Origin: Aquificota bacterium
GTDB taxonomy: Bacteria > Thermosulfidibacterota > Thermosulfidibacteria > Thermosulfidibacterales > Thermosulfidibacteraceae
Length of the DNA: 7,542 bases
Direction of reading: 5' to 3'
Assembly (NCBI GenBank): GCA_015494645.1
Contig: WGAU01000047.1
Span: 1 to 7,542, forward strand
Part shown: positions 1 through 5,517 of the stretch, one piece after another
How the letters are laid out: every line of letters begins with the position of its first letter
Position numbering within the stretch: the stretch's first letter is position 1
Notes under the pieces: model-generated
What the model was told of the DNA's origin: nothing
The model's database searches: none
Seen by the model: the letters and a program-made list of their open reading frames with translations, nothing else
Position numbers and translations under genes: made by a program

Positions 1-1118
1 GCCACCGGATAGATCAACTCCACATACATGTTCACATTATCCCCAGGCATCACCATCTCTACACCCTCAGGCAGCGTGATCGTTCCAGTCACATCCGTCG
101 TCCTAAAGTAAAACTGCGGCCTGTATCCACTAAAAAACGGCGTGTGCCTCCCACCCTCTTCCTTAGTCAATACATAAACCTCCGCCTTGAACTTCCTATA
201 TGGCTTAATGCTACCAGGCTCCGCTAACACCTGTCCACGCTCCACCTCGTCCTTCCCTATACCCCTCAACAACACCCCTATGTTGTCCCCCGCTATCGCC
301 TCATCCAATATCTTCCTGAACATCTCTACACTCGTAGCCACCGTCTTCCTCGTAGGCCCTAACCCCACTATCTCTACCTCATCCCCAGGCCTCAACCTCC
401 CACGCTCTACCCTCCCAGTAACTACCGTCCCACGCCCGCTTATCGTAAATACATCCTCTATCGGCATCAAAAACGGCTTGTCCACCGGCCTCACCGGCTC
501 AGGTATGTACTCATCCACCGCCTTCATCAGCTCTATTATCGGCCCACAGTTCTCACACTCATCCTTCCCACACCCACACTCCAACGCCTTCAACGCACTC
601 CCCCTTATCACAGGAACCTCATCACCAGGAAAGTCATACTTGCTCAGTAACTCCCTGATCTCTAACTCCACCAGCTCCAACAGCTCCTCATCATCCACCA
701 TGTCCACCTTGTTCATAAATACCACTATCGCAGGCACATTAACCTGCCTCGCCAATAACACGTGCTCCCTCGTCTGCGGCATCGGACCATCTGCTGCACT
801 CACCACCAATATCGCCCCGTCCATCTGCGCCGCTCCAGTGATCATGTTCTTGATGTAGTCCGCATGCCCCGGACAGTCTATGTGCGCATAGTGCCTATTC
901 TCCGTCTCATACTCTATGTGCGCCACGTTTATCGTTACACCCCTCTCCCTCTCCTCCGGCGCCTTGTCTATCTGCTCAAACGGTATGTACTCCCCAAATC
1001 CCCTCGCAGCTAACACCTTCGTTATCGCCGCCGTCAACGTAGTCTTCCCATGATCCACATGCCCTATCGTCCCTATGTTCACATGCGGCTTCGTCCTCTC
1101 AAATTTCTCCTTGCCCAT
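1..1118 (-). CDS. tuf: Elongation factor Tu, partial (C-terminus beyond left edge)
   Basis: GTPase that delivers aminoacyl-tRNA to the ribosomal A site in the cytoplasm. About 372 codons are visible with no stop, so only the last 30 or so residues of a normal ~400-residue EF-Tu are missing. The P-loop GHVDHGKT (20-27), the switch region RGVTIN (59-64), DCPGH (81-85) and NKVD (136-139) are all intact, followed by domains 2 and 3 (GRGTVVTGRVERG, GGRHTPFF, YRPQFYFRT). The ATG at 1118 has a perfect GGAGG (1126-1130) 7 nt upstream. It is the last visible gene of a tRNA-tuf operon, 46 nt after tRNA-Thr(GGU). Two oddities: a cysteine-rich insert in the G domain (C181, C183, C188, C191), and codon use strongly skewed to GCG/ACG/GGG/AGG/ATA, unlike the other genes here. 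The identification is secure. Confidence 0.98.
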   Translation of the reverse strand, partial: MGKEKFERTKPHVNIGTIGHVDHGKTTLTAAITKVLAARGFGEYIPFEQIDKAPEERERGVTINVAHIEYETENRHYAHIDCPGHADYIKNMITGAAQMDGAILVVSAADGPMPQTREHVLLARQVNVPAIVVFMNKVDMVDDEELLELVELEIRELLSKYDFPGDEVPVIRGSALKALECGCGKDECENCGPIIELMKAVDEYIPEPVRPVDKPFLMPIEDVFTISGRGTVVTGRVERGRLRPGDEVEIVGLGPTRKTVATSVEMFRKILDEAIAGDNIGVLLRGIGKDEVERGQVLAEPGSIKPYRKFKAEVYVLTKEEGGRHTPFFSGYRPQFYFRTTDVTGTITLPEGVEMVMPGDNVNMYVELIYPV

Positions 1119-1125
1119 CGCTTAA

Positions 1126-1130
1126 CCTCC
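1126..1130 (-). promoter_or_regulatory. Ribosome binding site of tuf
   Basis: The minus strand reads GGAGG, a full anti-Shine-Dalgarno match, 7 nt before the ATG at 1118. It fixes the start of tuf. The spacer between the last tRNA and tuf is AT-rich at 1139-1152, but I see no convincing separate promoter there. Confidence 0.9.
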
Positions 1131-1164
1131 GATTTTACATGGAATATATAAACACCCAAAGGTA

Positions 1165-1237
1165 AGCCCACGGGCGGGATTGAACCGCCGACCTCACCCT
1201 TACCAAGGGTGTGCTCTACCTACTGAGCTACGTGGGC
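1165..1237 (-). tRNA. thrT: tRNA-Thr (anticodon GGU)
   Basis: A 73-nt cloverleaf reads on the minus strand: acceptor GCCCACG/CGTGGGC, D-arm GCTC/GAGC, anticodon stem CACCC/GGGTG with loop TTGGTAA (anticodon GGT), and T-arm GGCGG-TTCAATC-CCGCC. The discriminator base is T and no CCA is encoded (TTACC follows). It is the fourth and last tRNA before tuf, the position thrT holds upstream of tufB in E. coli. It would read ACC and ACU codons. Confidence 0.97.
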
Positions 1238-1255
1238 ATATGTTCCTTTAATTAT

Positions 1256-1330
1256 TGGAGCGGGAGACGGGATTCGAACCCGCGACCACCGGCTTGGAAG
1301 GCCAGTGCTCTACCCCTGAGCTACTCCCGC
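1256..1330 (-). tRNA. glyT: tRNA-Gly (anticodon UCC)
   Basis: Minus-strand cloverleaf with acceptor GCGGGAG/CTCCCGC, D-arm GCTC/GAGC, anticodon stem CTGGC/GCCGG around CTTCCAA (anticodon TCC), and T-arm GCGGG-TTCGAAT-CCCGT closing with one G-U pair. Discriminator T is followed directly by an encoded CCA (1256-1258). It reads GGA and GGG; GGG is the favoured glycine codon of the adjacent tuf gene. An 18-nt spacer separates it from tRNA-Thr(GGU). Confidence 0.97.
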
Positions 1331-1333
1331 TCC

Positions 1334-1419
1334 TGGTGGAGGGGGCAGGATTCGAACCTGCGAAGGCTTCCGCCGGGGGATTTACAGTCCCCTGCCTTTG
1401 GCCACTTGGCTACCCCTCC
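1334..1419 (-). tRNA. tyrU: tRNA-Tyr (anticodon GUA)
   Basis: Class II tRNA of 86 nt including an encoded CCA (1334-1336). The acceptor is GGAGGGG/CCCCTCC with discriminator A. The anticodon stem GGGGA/TCCCC carries loop CTGTAAA (anticodon GTA). A long variable arm (CGGCGGAAGCCTTC region) and the T-arm GCAGG-TTCGAAT-CCTGC follow, as expected for bacterial tRNA-Tyr. Only 3 nt separate its CCA from the start of tRNA-Gly. Confidence 0.97.
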
Positions 1420-1424
1420 ACAAA

Positions 1425-1497
1425 AGCTGGCGGAGGGATTCGAACCCCCGACCTGCTGATTACAAATCAGCTGCTCTACCAGCTGAGCTACGCCAGC
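1425..1497 (-). tRNA. thrU: tRNA-Thr (anticodon UGU)
   Basis: First tRNA of the operon, 73 nt. The acceptor is GCTGGCG/CGCCAGC, the D-arm GCTC/GAGC, the anticodon stem GCTGA/TCAGC with loop TTTGTAA (anticodon TGT), and the T-arm GGGGG-TTCGAAT-CCCTC. The discriminator is T; no CCA is encoded (TTTTG follows). Five nt separate it from tRNA-Tyr. It reads ACA and, by wobble, ACG, the dominant threonine codon in tuf. Confidence 0.97.
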
Positions 1498-1502
1498 TCA
1501 CA

Positions 1503-1517
1503 CCACGACACCCGTGG
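1503..1517 (-). promoter_or_regulatory. Leader hairpin at the 5' end of the tRNA-tuf transcript
   Basis: CCACG and CGTGG form a perfect 5-bp stem around a 5-nt loop. On the minus strand it begins within a couple of nucleotides of the predicted transcription start and ends 5 nt before tRNA-Thr(UGU). It may protect the primary 5' end or guide RNase P/RNase E processing; that role is inference. Confidence 0.45.
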
Positions 1518-1525
1518 CAAAATGA

Positions 1526-1553
1526 AGAATATACATTTTCCCCTCTTTGTCAA
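1526..1553 (-). promoter_or_regulatory. Sigma-70-type promoter of the tRNA-tuf operon
   Basis: On the minus strand a perfect -35 TTGACA (1548-1553) lies 16 nt from a -10 TATTCT (1526-1531, four of six matches including the key T, A and final T). The predicted start is near 1518, about 20 nt before the first tRNA. Position, strand and quality fit the promoter of a highly expressed stable-RNA operon. Confidence 0.8.
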
Positions 1554-1584
1554 GTGCAACGGGGAGGCTGTTCGAAAAATAGAT

Positions 1585-1631
1585 CTTGACGAAAGGAGAG
1601 CTAAGGATTAGCTCTCCCTTTATGTGTCAAG
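1585..1631 (-). terminator. Strong nested inverted repeat, probable terminator of the HD/glycosyltransferase operon
   Basis: A perfect 10-bp stem (GGAGAGCTAA at 1595-1604, TTAGCTCTCC at 1608-1617) with a 3-nt loop is flanked by AAA/TTT and then by outer arms CTTGAC (1585-1590) and GTCAAG (1626-1631). It starts 10 nt after the glycosyltransferase stop and lies upstream of the tRNA promoter, the right place for a terminator. The T-run on the minus strand is short (TTT, then ATTTTT about 15 nt later), so efficiency is uncertain. The structure is nearly symmetric and could act on either strand. Confidence 0.6.
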
Positions 1632-1640
1632 CCCTATCTT

Positions 1641-2627
1641 TCAAACAACCTCGGAGAAATTGTCGGACAACCATTCAAAAGCGTAGCTATCTCCGAACCT
1701 GTCAGCAAATTTACTATTTACAGTGACAATTCCCAAAGCGAAAGGGACAAAATCAGGATGGGGTGAAACAGCACAAGGCGAATCGCCCTTTCTCAAAATA
1801 TCCCTTAGCCTTTTTGACTCAGGGTGAAACCAGTGAGAGTAAAAATCAGCTAAGGCCCTTAACAAGTTTACTGAAAGCCTATTAAAATACCTTCTAAAAT
1901 AAATTCTTTCAGAAATCTCCCATAACTTACCTTTACATTTTGAAGGTGCCAGATCATAGAGATGCACCATAACAGAATGGGGGCAAAAAAGAATTTTTTT
2001 ACCTTTCCTCTCCAGGATCAAAGACAAAGCTGCATCTTCAAAGTACAAAGGCAAGTCCGTATCAAAAGTAGCATCTCTTCTATCCACCATAAAAACTGCA
2101 CCCGTTATGAACTTAACAGGGATATCACTGGTAGCTTTCCACAATCTAAAAGAGTATCTGCTCCACCACATAAAAAAAAGTTTTTGAAACAACCTATGGA
2201 ACAACATAAATGATGGCTTAAAAGGATAAGCTGGTGGATGGAGCACTTTACATTCCTCATCCAAAAAAAGCTTAGGAATCACAACCGCTGCTTTTGATTC
2301 TATCATATGCTCCAAAAGCACCCGAATGCTTCCTTTGGTTGGTACTACATCGGGATTCATAAACAACACATATCTACCAGTGGTATTTTTAAGTCCAACA
2401 TTACAGGCTCCGGCATAACCTAAGTTAAATCGGTTCATGATGAATTTTACCCATATGTGCTTACATCTAAGCTCTCTAAGGTTTGCCCGCTCAGATATGG
2501 AACAAGAATTATCAACCACAACAACTTCACTATCAATGTTTTTAAGCTCTTCACGAAGGTTCTCAAGCAAACGAGTTAAAAGATGACTGGTTTTATAATT
2601 GACAACAACAACAGAAAGATCCTTCAT
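1641..2627 (-). CDS. Family 2 glycosyltransferase (rhamnosyltransferase/WcaE-like)
   Basis: 328-residue GT-A enzyme that should transfer a sugar from a nucleotide-sugar donor to a surface glycan or lipid-linked acceptor at the cytoplasmic membrane face. Visible motifs are the N-terminal SVVVVNYK strand, VVVDN (36-40) for nucleotide binding, NLGYAGACNVGL (68-79), the DXD-equivalent MNPDV (90-94), the GAVFMVDR strand (176-183), and the acceptor-side YFED (195-198) followed by CPHSVMVHL (215-223). This motif order is typical of the dTDP-rhamnose-type GT2 subgroup, but donor and acceptor cannot be read from sequence. A tail of about 70 residues after the GT-A core matches nothing I recognise. The ATG overlaps the upstream stop by one base (TGATG) without a strong Shine-Dalgarno, implying translational coupling to the HD-GYP gene. 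Confidence 0.88.
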   Translation of the reverse strand: MKDLSVVVVNYKTSHLLTRLLENLREELKNIDSEVVVVDNSCSISERANLRELRCKHIWVKFIMNRFNLGYAGACNVGLKNTTGRYVLFMNPDVVPTKGSIRVLLEHMIESKAAVVIPKLFLDEECKVLHPPAYPFKPSFMLFHRLFQKLFFMWWSRYSFRLWKATSDIPVKFITGAVFMVDRRDATFDTDLPLYFEDAALSLILERKGKKILFCPHSVMVHLYDLAPSKCKGKLWEISERIYFRRYFNRLSVNLLRALADFYSHWFHPESKRLRDILRKGDSPCAVSPHPDFVPFALGIVTVNSKFADRFGDSYAFEWLSDNFSEVV

Positions 2628-3973
2628 CAGGCAAAATCTATCTCTTTTCTTTCCGCAATTTTTTTTGTTTCTTGGGTGTTTCTTACCATCTCATCCACAA
2701 AAACGAGAAACTCCCGACCACGTTGCCTGGCTCTTTCTTCCATTACTTCATAGATAGAGTCAAAGTTGCTTAAAATTACATCCACAGCTTTTTTGTAGAG
2801 CTTTCCTCTATCCCCTTCATCTTTCAGAATGCTTTTTACCTCTTCAACCCCCATTTCCTTTTTATAAGAACGCTTTTCACACAAAGCAGCCATTACATCA
2901 GCAACTTGCATTACCTTCTCACACATATCCATTTCCGCATCTCTTAAACCAAAAGGATATCCCGTCCCATCCATTCTCTCATGATGTAACACAGCCGATC
3001 TGGCTACTCTTCCCTTTATACCCGCCTTGTCCAAGAACAAGCGGGTATAATAAACATGGGTTTGCATTACAGCGTACTCTCTCCTGTCTAACCTTCCAGG
3101 CTTTTCAAGTACATCTACAGGAACAACCAATTTGCCTATGTCGTGAAGAAAGCCAGCTACCTTTTGCATTCTAACCACATGTTCAGGCTCATCGGTAACT
3201 TGTGCCACATACTCTGCAATGGTAGCAACTCTTGTAGAATGGGTAGAGGTAACAGCAGAACGAAAGTCTATCAGGGAAAGCATAGCCTCCCCTATCTCTT
3301 CCAAATGTTTTATTGAATACACCAACTCCTCCCAGCTACATACACTTCTCAAGTACCTCACTTTAGCCTCATTGGAGAATCTAAGATCATACCAAAACGA
3401 TAAAGGACACGAATGAAGCAGCCACAAGGAAGCCTCTAACACTTCCTCCGGTAAATTTATTGTTGAAACCTCTTCGGCAATCTCCCTGATGAAGAGTTGA
3501 GGAAACTCATATTTGTTCTGAATGAGATCTATTCTATCAGCAGCCTTAAGAATAAAGCACTCAATATCAGCGAAATCCTCATGCCCCTCTTCATACTCCA
3601 AGTGATGATATTTTATTATCTTTGACACCTTGGCACTGTCCCCAATAAAACGCAGATGATCCACAATGTAACTTCCTATCTCCGAATGACCGATTATTTC
3701 TGCAACATCCAAGCTTTCAAAGTCTGTGAAAGTCCCCATTCTCATAAAGACAAAACCCAAATCGTGAAGCATAGCTGCTTTTATGAGTACTTTGAGAGAC
3801 GTTTCAGATAGACCAATAACTTCCCCTATAAAAGCGGCGATATAGGCTGTTCGGAGATTATGCCCTGCAAGAAGACGGCAATCTGATCTGCTAAGCTCAG
3901 CAACCCACATTAGGGCATCAATAAAATCAAAAAGAGAAATCCTTAAGTCAAGCCAATCACGAAAATACTGCAT
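2627..3973 (-). CDS. Tandem HD / HD-GYP domain protein, probable c-di-GMP phosphodiesterase
   Basis: 448 residues from the ATG at 3973, with two HD-superfamily domains. The N-terminal one (about 35-150) keeps H38, HD 70-71, H96, HH 123-124 and D146. The C-terminal HD-GYP domain (about 240-405) has H245, HDIGK (277-281), H306, HHERMDGTGYP (330-340) and D359, so both metal sites look complete. HD-GYP enzymes hydrolyse cyclic di-GMP. The position four residues before H245 is Val, not the Glu of trinuclear HD-GYP proteins, which suggests a binuclear iron site. There is no REC, PAS, GAF or membrane segment, so it is cytosolic; the N-terminal HD may be regulatory or a second phosphohydrolase. It is coupled to a GT2 gene and divergent from a response regulator. 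The in-frame GTG at 4036 is a poor start: no ribosome site, and it sits at the edge of the divergent -10. Confidence 0.87.
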   Translation of the reverse strand: MQYFRDWLDLRISLFDFIDALMWVAELSRSDCRLLAGHNLRTAYIAAFIGEVIGLSETSLKVLIKAAMLHDLGFVFMRMGTFTDFESLDVAEIIGHSEIGSYIVDHLRFIGDSAKVSKIIKYHHLEYEEGHEDFADIECFILKAADRIDLIQNKYEFPQLFIREIAEEVSTINLPEEVLEASLWLLHSCPLSFWYDLRFSNEAKVRYLRSVCSWEELVYSIKHLEEIGEAMLSLIDFRSAVTSTHSTRVATIAEYVAQVTDEPEHVVRMQKVAGFLHDIGKLVVPVDVLEKPGRLDRREYAVMQTHVYYTRLFLDKAGIKGRVARSAVLHHERMDGTGYPFGLRDAEMDMCEKVMQVADVMAALCEKRSYKKEMGVEEVKSILKDEGDRGKLYKKAVDVILSNFDSIYEVMEERARQRGREFLVFVDEMVRNTQETKKIAERKEIDFA

Positions 3974-4036
3974 AGCATTCTTAATACAAGCAGAGCTTAG
4001 AAACAGCAAGCCTATGGATTTTCTTTCGTAGCCCAC

Positions 4037-4043
4037 TATAATA
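4037..4043. promoter_or_regulatory. Symmetric -10 element in the divergent spacer (possible bidirectional promoter)
   Basis: The plus strand has a perfect TATAAT (4037-4042) whose reverse complement, shifted by one, reads TATTAT (4043-4038), all inside CTATAATAG. Plus-strand initiation would start at about 4049-4050, on the ATG of the response regulator. Minus-strand initiation would start near 4030, giving a ~57-nt leader to the HD-gene ATG at 3973. The -35 regions are weak in both directions (TGGATT with a 16-nt spacer on plus; TTACCA with a 19-nt spacer on minus). Symmetric -10 elements are known to drive divergent transcription in bacteria; its use here is inference. Confidence 0.6.
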
Positions 4044-4049
4044 GCTTAC

Positions 4050-4730
4050 ATGGCAAAGATATTGGTAATAGAAGACGATCCGGACATTGCCACCATATTA
4101 AAAGATCAGCTTGAGCTTGACGGATACCAAGTGGAAACAGCATCCACTGCAAAAGTGGGTCTTCAAAAGGTTTCAAGCTTTCGTCCAGATCTCATCATAC
4201 TTGACTTAAATTTACCTGATGCAGATGGGCTTGAAGTGTGTAAACACATAAAAGACAAAACAGATGCTCCCATAATAATTTTAACAGTTAGAGATAACAT
4301 CTCAGACAAACTTATCGGCTTTGAGAGTGGAGCAAGCGACTATGTCACTAAACCCTTTGAATTCCTGGAGCTTGCAGCACGAATAAAGGTCCATTTGAAA
4401 AAATATAGAAAGAAAGCTCCTGTTGTTTATGATTTTGGCTACATAAAAATAGACACAGCCAAAAAAGAAGTTAAGGTAAACGGCAAACCTGTCAAACTCA
4501 CAAAGAGGGAATTTGAACTCCTTGAGCTCCTTGCGAGCAACGCAGGCAGAGTGCTTAGCCGAGATTTTATAAAAAACCAAATCTGGTCCGATAAGGAACT
4601 TTACCCATGGAGCAGAGCAATTGATGTTCACATAAAAAGATTAAGGGAAAAGATTGAGCCTGATCCTAAAAATCCAAAATTTATTATAACATACCCAGGT
4701 ATGGGATACAAGTTTGAAACACCGAGCTAA
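4050..4730 (+). CDS. OmpR/PhoB-family response regulator
   Basis: 226-residue two-domain transcription factor. The receiver (1-118) shows the acidic pocket E8-D9-D10, phosphoacceptor D52 (IILDLNLPDADG), T79, and the K101 of VTKPF. The C-terminal winged helix (about 126-226) has LTKREFELLELLASNAGRVLSRDFI, the recognition-helix segment AIDVHIKRLREKI, and the GMGYKF wing. Phosphorylation by a histidine kinase should promote dimerisation and DNA binding. No kinase gene is adjacent, so it is an orphan within this window. The ATG directly begins the MAKILVIEDD strand, so the start is sound. No Shine-Dalgarno precedes it, and the TATAAT at 4037-4042 would start transcription at or next to the A of the ATG, suggesting a leaderless mRNA. 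The 3' end overlaps napH, on the opposite strand, by 4 bp. Confidence 0.94.
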   Translation: MAKILVIEDDPDIATILKDQLELDGYQVETASTAKVGLQKVSSFRPDLIILDLNLPDADGLEVCKHIKDKTDAPIIILTVRDNISDKLIGFESGASDYVTKPFEFLELAARIKVHLKKYRKKAPVVYDFGYIKIDTAKKEVKVNGKPVKLTKREFELLELLASNAGRVLSRDFIKNQIWSDKELYPWSRAIDVHIKRLREKIEPDPKNPKFIITYPGMGYKFETPS

Positions 4731-5515
4731 CACCTTCTATCGGTACCCAACCACACAAAAGATAGAGCCTTCTTAGGGCAGGTGTCTATGCACTCTCCGC
4801 AGTTCCAGCAGTAATGGGAGAAATCTCCGCTACTGGGATTAAGACCTAACGGACAGCTCCTGTCACACACCCCACAGTTAACGCAGTTGTCATCCTTTGC
4901 AATTCTTAATCTTCTTTTGGAACCTATGAAAGCCAAAAGGGCACCGAGAGGACATAGATACCTGCAGAAAAAACGGCGGGTAAGAAGATTGAGGAACATA
5001 ACCACGATCACAACCACACCCTCAATGGCAAAGCGCTTGAAGAATACCCACATCATGATTTCCCTTCCCACAAGTCCCGGAGGGGACAGAAAAACAAAGA
5101 TAGGAGCGGCAATGATCATTGAAAAAAGCAGCTCACCCACAAGGGAAAACCAGAGAAGCCAGCGAGGCACCACCAAAATATCCTTTCTTCTTTTTACAAA
5201 AAGGGATAACCCCCTCTCCATCAGCTCAGAAAAAAAGCTTATGGGACAGATCCAGCTACAGAAAACCCTCCCCAGAAAAAGGGCCACTAAAATAGGAATG
5301 AGCATGGCTATTATGAGGGGAAGGTAAAGGGTCTTTGACACCAAAATGGCTTCTAAACCTTCAAGAGGCGACACAAACCAAAGCTTCCCTATAGCAATGG
5401 ATTGATACCAGCCCTGAATGAAGGTGAAGTGAAAATAGTAGTTCAGAAAAGGATTCACCAATATTATCAGAAAAGCGAAGGAAAGTATCCAAAATCTAAC
5501 GGTTGAAATTCTCAT
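4727..5515 (-). CDS. napH: Quinol dehydrogenase membrane ferredoxin NapH
   Basis: 262-residue inner-membrane iron-sulfur protein that takes part in moving electrons from menaquinol/ubiquinol toward periplasmic NapG and NapA. About four hydrophobic segments are visible (roughly 7-27, 65-83, 117-142, 163-179). Both family-specific CxxxCP motifs are present (C86/C90-P91 and C184/C188-P189). Two 4Fe-4S motifs follow in the cytoplasmic C-terminus (C211, C214, C217, C221 and C236, C239, C242, C246). The ATG at 5515 was chosen: it lies 2 nt after the napG stop with GGAAG 5 nt upstream. A GTG at 5527 would add four residues. It is the last gene of the cluster; no napB, napF or napL follows, because a convergent response regulator begins to overlap at the stop codon. 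Confidence 0.93.
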   Translation of the reverse strand: MRISTVRFWILSFAFLIILVNPFLNYYFHFTFIQGWYQSIAIGKLWFVSPLEGLEAILVSKTLYLPLIIAMLIPILVALFLGRVFCSWICPISFFSELMERGLSLFVKRRKDILVVPRWLLWFSLVGELLFSMIIAAPIFVFLSPPGLVGREIMMWVFFKRFAIEGVVVIVVMFLNLLTRRFFCRYLCPLGALLAFIGSKRRLRIAKDDNCVNCGVCDRSCPLGLNPSSGDFSHYCWNCGECIDTCPKKALSFVWLGTDRRC

Positions 5516-5517
5516 TT

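Noticed and set aside
187..858. Long plus-strand open frame rich in Ser, Thr and Pro
   Set aside because: It is the antisense shadow of tuf, caused by the G-rich NNG codon bias of that gene. There is no ribosome site and no protein-like composition.
1139..1152. AT-rich TTTATATATT between tRNA-Thr(GGU) and tuf as a separate tuf promoter
   Set aside because: TATATT could be a -10, but no acceptable -35 lies 16-18 nt upstream, where the tRNA acceptor stem sits. The operon promoter is enough to explain expression.
1211..1611. Overlapping plus-strand open frames of 82, 118 and 63 codons
   Set aside because: They run antisense through the four tRNA genes. Their repeated GFEPA/SNPRP-like peptides come from the conserved T-arm sequence of each tRNA, a common annotation artefact.
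1625..1630. Second minus-strand TTGACA just after the glycosyltransferase gene
   Set aside because: No -10 at a suitable distance (TCCTTA at 17 nt). It belongs to the outer arm of the inverted repeat.
3974..4036. GTG at 4036 as the start of the HD-GYP gene
   Set aside because: It has no Shine-Dalgarno, leaves 13 bp between divergent starts, and lies upstream of the transcript start predicted from the minus-strand -10. The ATG at 3973 fits better, though it too lacks a strong ribosome site.
4302..4631. 109-codon minus-strand open frame opposite the response regulator
   Set aside because: Shadow of a clear response regulator; no motif, no upstream signals.
4887..5327. 146-codon plus-strand open frame opposite napH
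   Set aside because: Lys/Arg/Thr-rich antisense shadow of a membrane protein gene, with no ribosome site or recognisable fold.
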